From Clarkia xantiana subsp. parviflora (taxonomy: Eukaryota; Streptophyta; Magnoliopsida; Myrtales; Onagraceae), in the NCBI GenBank assembly GCA_036873135.1, contig JAPTYO010000015.1, positions 12,441,683 through 12,505,682 of the forward strand: DNA of 64,000 nucleotides, in the 5' to 3' direction. A program made the position numbers and the translations under genes. Positions 1-10,606 of the stretch are shown here, one piece after another. Positions within the stretch are counted from its first letter, which is position 1; the number at the start of each line of letters is the position of its first letter. The notes under the pieces were generated by a model. The model ran no database searches and was not told where the DNA came from. It was given only the letters and a program-made list of their open reading frames with translations.

Positions 1-232
1 CATATGTAAACCGTACAAGTGTTGGGATAGAGCCCTTACCGACATAGAGTTGCCCCCGTATAGAGGATGTTCGCTATGTATTAGTCGAACACTTATAGGC
101 TTCTAAGTACGATGTTGCCCCCGAGTGGGGGATGTTCGTTGTATGGTAGTAGTAGTTGTTGTCGCGATGAATATATGCGCATGCGTTGAATAGATTGTTG
201 TTGTATCTTTGTAGGAGTTGTAGAGTGAGGAG
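1..232. other. TatA spacer upstream of the antisense gene
   Basis: No coding potential is seen. Two degenerate copies of a short motif (GTTGCCCCC followed by GAGGATGTTCG or GGGGATGTTCG) occur near 50-76 and 112-138; related motifs recur at 14410-14690. A T-rich stretch ending in TTTGTAG at 208-214 looks like a 3' splice site just before the first recognisable coding exon. The antisense gene may therefore have an upstream non-coding exon outside the window. Confidence 0.5.
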
Positions 233-2517
233 TTGGCACGTCTGTCCTTAGGATTACCTTCTCGACTCGCAGGGTTTATCAATATAAGTAAGTCCCATAT
301 TCCAACTCCCTTAGTTAGACATTGTTCTGTTTCGGATTCGGATTCGGATCCTGAGTCGGAGGATCCGGAGTCGTCTAGGCCGGAGACTGTGGATGATATA
401 TACTCTTCCCCTGAGTCGGAGCCTCACTCGGAATCAGGAGATCTTATCTAGATATTTGCTGGTAATGTGCTGGATCGAGACGGTTATCAAATCTATGTCG
501 ATCGTTCTGGGCTTCACCCGTTGGTAGATGTGTTCTTTCCTTTTTATTTCGTTAGGGATGTTGATGTAGGGACACCTACTGTGCCTCCGGCGGAGTTGTC
601 CGCCGTATATACCTCCCAGATTCGAGAGGGTCTGCGCTTTCCTTATTGTCGGGACTTGCGTAGATTGTGTCGCTATTACAGGATTTCTCCTTTCGATCTT
701 GCACCCGCCGGCATTCGGTATTGGGTTTGCTTCCGAGTGCTATGCCATCAACAGTCGTGGCATTACTCGACTCTGCTATTCCATTGCTTCTTTCGGCTCC
801 AGCGTCCGGACGTGTCTGGTTTGTGTTCCATCTCTGTCCACTGGCCTTTGATGAAGGGGGACGATTTTTCTACCTTGGGACTGGGGGAGGTGAAGTGAGA
901 TGCTACCATTCGCTTTGTTACTGCTGTCGACCGCTCCAAAGGTCATTGGAAGAAGCATTATTTATTTACTAATGACATGGGGACAACCTGGCCTATCATT
1001 CGCATTACCAAGACTGATCCCGTGCTAACTTTTCGTGAGTTTCCTGAGTCGGACAAAGCAGGGATGAAGGTGATATACCAGGCGAACAGCGCACGCACCT
1101 ATAGGGCTTTGCATCGCATGACGGAGCGAGACTTGCGCGCAGCTGGGATTTGCACACCTCCCTCGGGAGGTCCTTCGGTATGTTATGAATCTTATAACTT
1201 CATTGTGTTGTGATGTAGGCTGGTGTCATTGAACAACTTCTCGCTTGCAGGCGGGTTCTACAAGTGGTGCTGTTCCTCCCGTGCGAAGTGACCGTACAGA
1301 TGTTTCCACTGTGCTCCAGGCATGTAGCCTGGACGCGGGAAGGGAAGCGCGGGTAAGTTGTGTTTTTGTAGGATTGTTTTCCTTGCCTACATATCACGTT
1401 TTTGTTCTCATCTTGCTTTGTTCCTTTTGTAGGTCGGTCCCCACTCGTGACCGAGCGTGTTGCTGCAGCTGATACTCCGCCTCGGTCTAAGGCGAAATGT
1501 CCTGACTCTGACGTGCGACCCTCGAGCGATCCTAAGCGCTCAAAATCTGCAGGAGGCGAAGCGTGGAAGACTCCCCTTAGCAAGGGGAAGGGAGTTGAAG
1601 GCTCAGTTCGTACTCCCAGTATGTCTGCCCCCCTCCCAGGTCGAGGGACCGGACGTCGGAGGCGGGTACTCCTCGCTCAGGTATGCTGCTTGACTTTATT
1701 TCACTGCTATACTTGTCATATTTGCGCTTTTGTTTATCCTTTGTGTATGTTCATAGGTGATCCACCCCTTGTTGCACTCACCCGTGCTGACTTGGTTTGT
1801 CCTGAGAAGGACTCTACTGTTGGTGAGGAGTGGGCACCATTTGCTGTTTGGGGACCCCGTTTCCCCAAGGACACTAGTTTGACTACTCCCGAGGTGGGGG
1901 TACGCGTTCTTCAGCGGATTATTCCTCCTGGGGATCGGAGGGTTCGTCCTAGCGAGCCTGAGGACGCGCAGTCATATGCTGAGGGTGCGCTGGCAAGTCT
2001 TGCGCCTGTGAGTATTTCTCTTTACTCTTTTGTGACTTGTATGTATGTTTTTCAGTGTTTTCATCACTTGTTTATTTTTGAGCTTTTTGTTAATTTTGTA
2101 GGTCACTACTCAGATGACGAACATTTCCTCCTTCGTGATTGAACTCGCGGAGGAGAAGAAGGCACTCCAGGATAAGTGCAAGATCGTTTGTCATGAAGCA
2201 GAGAGCGTGAAGGAGAGAACGCGCTTCTTTGGTTCGAAGGTCGCTGATTTGAAGGCGGAGAGTTCTTCCCGTCAGGCTCGAGTTGCTGCGCTCGAGTCTG
2301 ATCTTGCTGCCCTTCAGAAGAAGGTTGTCAAGGATAGAAAGGCACATAGCCTTGCCTTGTAGGCTGTGAGGGAGGAGGTTCAGGAGGACAACGGGCTGAA
2401 GGAGTTGCAAAGTATAAGGCCTCCGAGTCTTATCTTGAGGATATCCGGGCAGGAGCCGATGAGTTGCTGTATGACTCCATTGAGAGTCTTATTGAGCAGG
2501 TATATGCCATTGCCCCC
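215..2517 (+). pseudogene. Antisense intron-bearing gene of TatA, first part (Transposase_28-like protein)
   Basis: Five exons are inferred by comparison with the TatB copy at 5663-8019. Introns (GT...AG, T-rich) are 1178-1250, 1353-1432, 1681-1756 and 2008-2101. Exon 1 (about 233-1177) carries a Transposase_28-like block at about 600-760 (AVYTSQIREGLRFPY, then CRYYRISP and RYWVCFRVLC). Exon 4 matches TatB around GVRVL...PPGD; exon 5 is a charged, probably coiled-coil segment (SSFVIELAEEKKALQDKC). In-frame stops are at 449-451, 896-898 and 2360-2362, and exons 2, 3 and 5 need small frame corrections, so this copy is dead. No ATG is evident at the start. The last exon is cut by TatB and resumes at 12962. 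Pfam labels Transposase_28 a putative gypsy-type transposon protein; its function is unknown. Confidence 0.65.
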
Positions 2518-3132
2518 TGTTATGTTCGCTTCCACCTGGGTAGCTTCGGGTTTCTTTCTTCACAAACGGGCTCGGGATGTATGTATAAGGACGGGAACAC
2601 CGCGATCCTTAAAACACAATCCTTGAGCTAATCTTCCAGTCCTCGACCTCGAACTTCGGAACCTGCACGAGGGGCAGTAACCAGCGTGGGAGAGGGGGGG
2701 AATGCTGGTTGGGCCCTCTCCAACGCTCAAGTCAGAATTTGTAGAGAGAGAAAGCCTTAGAGAGAAGTCAGAGCATCCAAAGTCCAAAAATGAGGGAGTT
2801 GTCTAGAATGGGAGACCTAGGCCCCTATTTATAGGGAACCTAAGGATCATGCCCAGTTTTGAACTACTTGATGTCGGTATGAAGGAATACCGTCATCAAT
2901 GTGGACTATGCATGTACCGACTTCTCGCACTTGGCAAAATGATCGAGGTGAGCGTACGAAGAAAATCGGTAATCCGGACCTACCCGGATTGTTTAGCAAT
3001 CCGGAAGTCCTCCGGTCCGGGTACTGCGCGTATCTCGGACCGTTTTAGACTTGGGTGTACGCGAAAGAGTTCTTTACGGGTTTTGGGGTATTTTACGAGG
3101 CCCGAAATGTAAATACGAACCCGAATTGGACA
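2518..3132 (-). repeat. TatB 3' LTR
   Basis: Starts TGTTATGTTCGC and ends GAATTGGACA on the plus strand, so it has the canonical TG...CA ends. It matches 12313-12961 along its length but lacks a 29-30 base segment present there near 12806-12835. A block near 2820-2833 (CCCCTATTTATAGG) contains a TATTTATA promoter-like core usable on the minus strand. Confidence 0.9.
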
Positions 3133-3160
3133 GATATCTAACACTTGCCCCCGAGTCAAG
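3133..3160 (-). other. Putative polypurine tract region of TatB
   Basis: On the minus strand the sequence just before the 3' LTR contains GACTCGGGGGCAAGTG. The G-run is in the expected place for priming second-strand synthesis. It is separated from the LTR by about 13 bases, so the exact tract is uncertain. Confidence 0.35.
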
Positions 3161-4554
3161 TAGTGGTTCAAAACCCGTGCTTGACTCTTTTCAAAGATAA
3201 GACATTCGTCCAATTTAGGTTCGGTACTGACCTCAGGGATGGCCTGTTTGTCAATTCGAGTGTTGAGATCAAAAATTTGACCAACTTTAATTTTCCGCCG
3301 TACGTACGTAATCTGTTTATAAGGTTAGCGTAACAGACAATATGCGTACGAATGCAATTATATTCGCAATATTATGTAATGAATGGAATACTTGTAATAA
3401 TAAAGAAACATGCAACGTGATAATACCATGGTATACGATGTAAACATGTAACACGTTGTCAATATGTAAATGACGACATAATAGATGGATGCCGTAATCA
3501 TGCAATAAGCAGAACACTTAGGATAATATGGAATTGGAGAACATGTACGTAATCAGGAAGCATGATGTAAGCATAGAAAATGATGCAAACACGTAGTATG
3601 ATGTAATCATGGAAAATGATGCAAACATTCAATTCATACTTAGATTACAAAAATAATCGCGTGACCACCATGAGTTTGCATCATGTACGTATAAAAGTGA
3701 TAACATGCATAATGATCTACGAAGCGCGTTATGCAACACTAGGGAGCATGTATGTAAAACAAGCATATGAGAGGTGCAAGTATGCTTATACATGATACTA
3801 AGGACTTGTGTGAAAATAGATATTAGTTTAGTCCTTAGCACATGGTGTAGGCACTATTAATGAGAATTAGGAGAGAGAATACCCATTATCTTACATCCTT
3901 AATAGATAAATCCTCAAGAAGCTCTCCATTCTTGATGAAGAGGGAATTCATGGAGGTGTGAATTTGGAGTAGTCTCATCACATTTGAAATCGATCAAGAT
4001 CGAATCCGGGCAATGAGGGGACCGAGGCGGCGCATGAGACAAAGGAGACGGTGCGTGAAGACGGCAGCGGCAGCGGCAGCGCGTGGGTCTTCGGGTGAGG
4101 GCGAGTGGTAATTTGAACTTGCTTCGTGTCGGTGAGTCCAATTTTGTACATGGTTGGACCTTTCGTAACATCGGTTGGCCTTGATTTAGTCTTTAAATCA
4201 CCATGTACATAGCTTATCTTAACATGCATACAAGGTGGTTGATAAAATGCATTAGAATTCTTAGCCTCAAATCGGTCAAAATTTTTCTAAGTGCTGAAAA
4301 TTTTAGAAAAGTTTAAATGAATCGTTATACTTCCCTTATGCATAGTGTTCATTGCCGACATGTTGTTCCATGCCTTAGTCTTTGCTTTAGTATGCTCGAT
4401 GCTGATGATCGGTAGTTGTACGTACATGGCCGTCAATGGTTGTATGTTGGTATAGATGTCGTCGTATGAGCTTTGTCGATAAGCGTCGTAGGAATGCTTG
4501 GGAGGCATTGTGTAGAAGTTGATAATAGCTACTTGATGCATGCAATCCATCCTT
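3133..4554. other. TatB non-coding 3' region
   Basis: No protein similarity is recognised. The left half is AT-rich with repeated words such as GATGTAA and ATGATGCAAACA (about 3540-3630). A GC-rich, GGCAGC-repeated stretch lies at about 4020-4110. Short ORFs here look accidental. Confidence 0.5.
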
Positions 4555-5330
4555 GTCGACATGTACATATGTACATGGAAACACTTAGAAAATATTCTTC
4601 ACTTGTCGACATTCATCCTTGTCGACATGTATGTACGTACATGGAAACATTTAGAAAATATTCCCCCCTTGTTGACATCCATCCTTGTTGACATCCATCC
4701 TTGTTGACATGTATGTACGTACATGGAAATACTTAGAAAATATTCTTCACTTGTCGACATGCACCCTTGTCGACATGTATGTACGTACATGGAAACACTT
4801 AGAAAATATTCTTCACTTGTCGACATGCACCCTTGTCGACATGTATGTACGTACATGGAAATACTTAGAATATTCTTCACTTGTCGACATGCACCCTTGT
4901 CGACATGTATGTACGTACATGGAAATACTTAGAAAATATTCTTCACTTGTCGACATGCATCCTTGTCGACATGTATGTACGTACATGGAAATACTTAGAA
5001 AATATTCTTCACTAGTCGACATGCACCCTTGTTTACATGTATGTACGTACATGGAAATACTTAGAAAATATTCTTCACTTGTCGACATGCACCATTGTCG
5101 ACATGTATGTACGTACATGGAAATACTTAGAAAATATTCTTCACTTGTATACATGCATCCTTGTCGACATGTATGTACGTACATGGAAATACTTAGAAAA
5201 TATTCTTCACTAGTCGACATGCACCCTTGTCGACATGTATGTACGCACATGGAAATACTTAGAAAATATTCTTCACTTGTCGACATGCATCATTGTCGAC
5301 ATGTATGTACGTACATGTATGTGTGCACTT
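4555..5330. repeat. 66-bp minisatellite array, about 11 units
   Basis: The anchor GACATGTATGTACGTACATG recurs at about 4624, 4706, 4772, 4838, 4902, 4968, 5034, 5100, 5166, 5232 and 5298. Spacing is 66 bases except for one 82 and one 64. Each unit also has TTAGAAAATATTCTTCAC and paired TGTCGACA palindromes, and the anchor contains the perfect palindrome ATGTACGTACAT. Because 66 is a multiple of three, frames on both strands stay open; those ORFs are artefacts. It lies between the start of the antisense gene and the 3' LTR. The 3' regions of Tat elements are known to gain tandem repeats. Confidence 0.93.
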
Positions 5331-5662
5331 TCCCCCATACTTAGAATTTTTTTCTCTATCCCTGGGTATGTACGTTGTATCCATATACTTGATGTAAACG
5401 CAGGTTGTATGCCAACACCTTGTTGTATGCTAACACTTGGTAATATGCTTGACACATAGTAGCGTGATGTCCACTTGCAATATGCTGACTGTCATTTTGA
5501 GCAAAACACTTAGATAATATTTCGCCCTTATAATCATGTATCCATGTCGACATGCGTGTACATACATAGAGTTCGCACACTGATTGATTTGTTACTTGTA
5601 ATTTTCAGGATTCCAAATTACGCAGTCTTCTTTTCAGAGTTAGTCTTCTTGTCGCGGTTATT
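5331..5662. other. Leader of TatB antisense gene with candidate 3' splice sites
   Basis: No coding signal is seen. T-rich tracts end in TAATTTTCAG (about 5607) and CTTTTCAG (about 5637), just upstream of an ATG at 5663. These look like 3' splice sites of an intron in the 5' untranslated region, matching the similar site at 214 in TatA. Confidence 0.4.
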
Positions 5663-8019
5663 ATGAGTAAGTCTTCTATCCCCGTTCCGCGAGTGACAAT
5701 TATGTTCAGATGTTGGTGACGAGCCGGGTATCAACACAGTTGAGTCTCTTAAGGATACAATGAGGAATGTGAGTTACTTCTTCAACTATATTGATGAAGA
5801 TATGTTTGAGTTGTACGCGACTTGTTGTGGACTTGATTCTGCTTTGGAGGGTGTTCTTCCTTATGACGTGCTGCCTGATTCCGGAAAAGGGCAAGTTACT
5901 ATTCCTCCAAGTGATCTGTCTGCAGTTTATACCTCGCAGATTAAGGAAGGCCTGTGTTTTCCCTATTGTCCTCACTTGGTGGACCTTTGTCGCTATTACC
6001 GGATATCACCCTTAAGTCTATCTCCTGCTGGCCTCCGTATATGGAGCTGCTTTCGAGTTTTGTTTCACAGGCAATCTTGGCATTATTCTACCACTCTTTT
6101 CTGATGCTTCTATCAACTGATGTGTCCAGACGCGACAGGGTTATGTGGAATGAAGATGCGTTGGCCGAACTTGCAAGATAAGGGTTTCAAGAAGCTTGGT
6201 CTTGGAGATGCCGAGTGGGATCACAAACAACGTCTAGCCGCCCCGGGTGATCGTTCTGGTTCTCATTGGCGACATCACTAATTCTTCTTATGCGATGTCT
6301 GGAGTATTTGGGATGTTGAGAGCGTGGAGAAAGCTGATCCTGCTCCTATTTTTTCTGACCTTTCCTTGGATGACAGGGAGGCAGTGAAGAGTATTTTTCG
6401 ATGTCAACAAGAGCGTCGCTATCGTTGTCTATTACGTGCTTCCGATCAGGATTTGATTGATGCCGGGATTCATATACTTCCTTCTGAAGATTTGGTATGT
6501 TGATAACTTTTATAACCTGTACTATGTTGCAACGTAGGTCGTATTGATGGAAAAAGCCCGTCTTTGCAGACAGCTAATGATCGTGATAACCTGTCAGTTG
6601 GGCGTCGTGCTCGTAATATTGCCCCCCACTATTCCTGAAGGCTCCGGACATGATCGTGGCCAAGGACCTAAGAGTGAGGCATCTTCTTGTATCTTCACTT
6701 GACTTGCTGATTTTTCAAGTTTTGTTATATTCACGTTGTCTTTGTTCTTTTAGGCATCTTCTTTGTTCTTCACTCTTGAATTCTTGTTATATTCAAGAGT
6801 GAGCGCGTTGTTGCAGTACCTGCCACTAGTGTTCTTCCCAAGAGATCTGCCGCAGGGGCGTGTCCCTCGAGTGACCCGAAGCGCTCTAAACCAAGTGCGG
6901 CTATTCCAGCTCCTTCTTGCGATAAAGGGAAGAGAGTTGAGAGTCGCACGATAGCGCCTTCTGCCCCCCGGTCGAGGGACCGGCCCGAGGAGGAGCGTTC
7001 TTCCCGACGAGGTATGCACTGTTCTATTTGACATACTTCTTATACTTAGTATATTTTGCTAATGTCCTCTTTGTTTTATGTTGTTCTTATTGTAGCGTTG
7101 CCACGTATTAAGCGTGATGACTTGATCCTTTCTGACGTGGTTGATGTTTCTGGAGAAAACTGGTCACCTTTCTCTACTGGTAGTCTTCATTTTCCGAAGG
7201 ACTCCAAACTTAGCACTCTGGGAGTTGGTGTACGGGTGCTTCGAAGATGTGTTCCTCCTGGTGATCATGATGTCAAACCGTCTACCGATGAGGAGGCACA
7301 GGCATACGTTGAGAGCGGCTTGGCTGAATTTGCACCGGTAGATCTTGTTCTAACTTTTTTGCCTTCCTTTTGTACGCGTATGCTTTGTTGTTGTTGTTGA
7401 TCATGATCGTCTTGTTTGTTGTACTTAGGCTATTTCAAGGATGATGAACATGTCTTCCTTTGTGTTGGAGCTTGTAAGTGAGAGGAAGGCTGCTATTAAG
7501 AAGTGCAGTACAGTTTCCCGCGAGCTTGCACAGTCCGAAGAGGAAGTGTAGAATTTGAACTCTAAGGTTGCCGATATTGATACACGCATTGCTACTCGTC
7601 GCGTCCATGTTGAACAACTTGAGGCCGATATTGCTGCTATCAAGCAGCAAATTGCGGAGAACAACATTGTTCATGATGACGCGCATGCTTCTGTTCGTGA
7701 GGAGGAACATAGAGCGGGTGTTGAGAAGGGACTGGCTGAATATCCTAGTACCCCTGCCTATTCTGCTACCGTCCTTGCTGCTGCTAAAGCGGATCTTGCA
7801 CCTTTGGTTGATGAATTTTCCAAAGATTATATTGGCAGAGTACACGCACTTGCCCCCGGATTTCCGTTTGACAAGCTAGGTCCTTATTCTTCTTTTGCTG
7901 TTGACCATGTTGCGGATTTGCAACGTAAGGCAGCTGAAGCGGCTTCTATTGCTTTGACCTTTGGATATGATAATGCTGATGTTGAACTTGGCGTGGATTT
8001 CCTGGACATGCTGTCTTAG
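5663..8019 (+). pseudogene. Antisense intron-bearing gene of TatB (Transposase_28-like protein)
   Basis: This is the uninterrupted paralogue of the gene at 215-13260. Introns are 6495-6569, about 6674-6753, 7012-7095 and 7338-7428 (75-91 bp, GT...AG). Those after exons 1, 3 and 4 have the same phases (0, 1, 0) as in TatA. Exon 1 (from ATG 5663 or 5760) has the Transposase_28-like block AVYTSQIKEGLCFPY...CRYYRISP. Exon 3 has the shared PSSDPKRSK and KGKRVE. Exon 4 has GVRVL...VPPGD; exon 5 is a coiled coil followed by LGPYSSFAV. In-frame stops at 6102-6104, about 6279 and 7548-7550, plus a C-run frameshift in exon 2, make this copy non-functional. It is antisense to gag-protease, on the strand where its introns are recognisable. 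Function is unknown. Confidence 0.68.
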
Positions 8020-9181
8020 TCCTTTGGAGATGATGATATGTTTGAAGCTTTTGTCCAAACCTTTATTTGTGTGTTTGCTTTGTATGGAACTTCGTCATTT
8101 GGACCTGTTTTTCAATAATAAAAATCATGTGATATCTTGCTAGTAATATTTCATACCTTGAGTTATCAATGTTGTCCGCATGCTTTGGACTTGGAAGATA
8201 GGATAGATATCCTTAGATGATGAACATGATGTCCGTAATTGCGACTATATGTCGCGCATTGTTGAGTGTTATGAGCGCCCCTCTTGGTTAGATTCCAAGG
8301 CATGGAAAGATGCGTACGCTAGGTACTTGTAGTGTTGTAAGTAGTAATGTACTTGGCGCGGGCACTTGGCACTGGCACTTGACATGTAGGAGTGTCGTCT
8401 TGACGAAACAGGACTTAAGTTTATCCCGTCTCTTAGTTCCACTCTAAGGCGACGTTGTTGCAAGATACTTCTTGCTTGTTTTGCTGTTTTTGCGTTAAAT
8501 GCTAAAGAGCAAGATAACGTTATACAAGACTCGACTTGTAAGTTTGATGAGTTTTGTACAAGGTTTGCTTTAAAAAGCGTATAACATGAAGCTATCCCTT
8601 TTTCAGGCCTAAGTCTTCATGGTGTATGAACCCTTAAGAGAGTATCCATACTTTTAGTGTGTGGGGTTGTCGTCTATTAAGAGGATTTCCGCCACGGTGG
8701 GGTGATCAGTCCCATCATTGCATTTGCTGCATCCTGTTTCTATTAAGGGAATGGCTATGAACATGAGGATTTGCCCGAAGGATTTCACAACATGTCATTT
8801 TTTAGAAGTAAACATGAGGTTTGCCCTCTTGGAAAGGATGTCGCAACATGTTACTTTTGATAGATGTGAACAAGGGTATTGTCCTTTCGAGGAGTTTATT
8901 GCACCATGTCACTTTTTAGAATAGGTTTTGGTTTTTCTTCAAGGCATTGCATGTGGTTTTGTTTCTTGATGTTAGTCCATAGTAAAATGCATAATGTAGA
9001 GATGTAACTACGAAAGTAAATTGACCATCATTAGATACTTGTCGTGTTTTCAATAGTTTTGCGGGAAGGCGTCTATTGACTGCTTCTTCCGAAATACTTC
9101 TAATTACAAAGGCATGATCTGCACTTATATTCCTAAAGGTGCACTGAAAAAAATAGATTAGAAGTGGAAAGTCTATCTCCC
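8020..9181. other. TatB spacer between convergent antisense gene and gag-protease
   Basis: No gene was found. A block at about 8400-8545 (TTCCACTCTAAGGCGACGTTGT ... CAAGATAACGTT) occurs once here and three times in tandem in TatA (13750-14290). The GTTGTCG...AAGAGGAT motif family appears weakly at about 8660-8900. The region probably holds 3' ends for the two convergent transcription units. Confidence 0.5.
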
Positions 9182-10606
9182 TCAAATATATCTTGGCGGC
9201 TGACGGGCACTGTTGTTCGCGACATAGCTTCCCAAGGCTCCATGCACAATGAATTCTTCAATCTCCATCCTCAAAGTCAAACAACCATTGGTATTGTGCC
9301 CCCAAGTTTGGTGATATTGGCACCAATATTCAATATCCCTGCCTAAGAAGGCGGTTTCCGGCTTAAGTGGTCTTGGAAGCTTGTTTTCCAGAAGCTTGAC
9401 GTATACCTCTTCCACCTCCGTGTTTAAGGGAGTGAAGATGTTAGCGTACTCCATACTTGGGCCTTCTGATTTCCTTGAAGTTTGAGCTTCCATACTTGTG
9501 TTGAGAGGTGTGCCCCATCTCAATTCACGCTCACAAGAGATCGCAGTCTCCATCTTGTCTTTTAGGCACGCCATTGTCTTAGTTGTACGCCAGCCAAATT
9601 CCCTTCTGAATAGCAAAAATGTTGGCGCATTCATATTCAGGAAAAATGCGTTGATGGCGTCCTTCTTGATTGCTCTCAATGCAGTTGCATTTTGAGCGAA
9701 CCTCCGGAAGTTGGACATGATGGATTCTTCTTCTCCCTGTCTGACATCAAGCACACTCTGCTTAGGCGAACAAAGAATCCTGTCAAGTTCGGACCTTGGC
9801 GATAACTTTTCCTTCTTCCTTTTATCATCATCGTTCGAGGCGTACAACTTTCTCTTTGCACCAACTCCTATCATGGCAATTGACACTTGTTTCATTTTCC
9901 TCAGGGCATTGACATAGCACTTTCGTGCGGCTGTCTGATCACCTAGCACTTCTCCAATCCCATGAGGAGTTAGGAACTTCATTTTCTGATGAGCTGTAGA
10001 TGGCACAATGTCATGTGGGTTGATCGTTGTTCTTCCTAGGATGCCGTTATATGCCCCCAGGTTGTCCACCACCACAAATATGACATCTATATGCAGTGCC
10101 TTCCATCCTTCTCCAAGGATCACTGGAAGTGTGATCATGCCCAATGGGTAGGTTGCTGCTCCCGCAAAACTAACTAGCGGAAATGTGCTTGGCGAGAGAT
10201 TAGCCTCTATTTTCCCCATCTTTTTGAGCACTTCTATATGCACTAAATCCGCAGCACTCCCACCATCTACCAGAATCCTTTACACGTCAAGTCCATTGAT
10301 GTCCATTGTTATGACCAAAGCATTATCATGGGGATACACTATGTGTTTCTTGTCGGCATTTGAGAATGGGATGATTATGTCTTCCTTCTCTGGTTTTCGC
10401 CTCTTCTCGTACTTGGGCAGGACTTGCAGCTGAGAGGCATAGACATCCCGGGCGTTAGAAACGCTACCTCCTGCCGCTGGCCCACCATGGATTACGTTGA
10501 TGACACCACGCTTTGGCGGTGGTGGGTTTTCATTCACTTTCTCCTTTCCCTTGTTTCCCTTTCCGGGTTGCTCTGTTCTTTTGTCGTTTGTCGCCTTGGT
10601 TGACAT
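9182..10606 (-). pseudogene. TatB protease region with a second CHHC zinc-knuckle-like module
   Basis: This continues from gag. It contains an aspartic protease motif (ILVDGGSAADL near 10255-10275), followed by SFAGAATYPLGMITLPV and YNGILGRTTIN, as in Tat retropepsins. An in-frame TAA just before the motif (about 10277-10279) splits the frame. After the protease, instead of RT, the chain runs into RRFAQNATALRA... and ends with CX2HX4HX4C (CQYHQTWGHNTNGC), a repeat of the motif that closes gag (about 10720). The protein stops at 9182. TatA has the same order, so the duplicated module is ancestral and not local damage. Confidence 0.72.

Noticed and set aside
1178..1250. Introns considered as simple frame damage in a degenerate ORF
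   Set aside because: The same GT...AG segments occur at the same positions and mostly the same phases in the TatB copy, which chance damage would not give.
3914..4229. Two overlapping antisense ORFs rich in Pro/Arg
   Set aside because: They come from a GC-rich low-complexity stretch; no conserved motif and no equivalent in TatA.
4555..5330. Regularly spaced repeats that might suggest a CRISPR array
   Set aside because: The whole 66-base unit repeats, with no unique spacers, and the context is a plant retrotransposon.
4685..5344. 219-residue repetitive ORF (and a 157-residue one on the other strand)
   Set aside because: The ORFs are produced by the 66-bp minisatellite; the unit is a multiple of three with no stops, and both strands are open.
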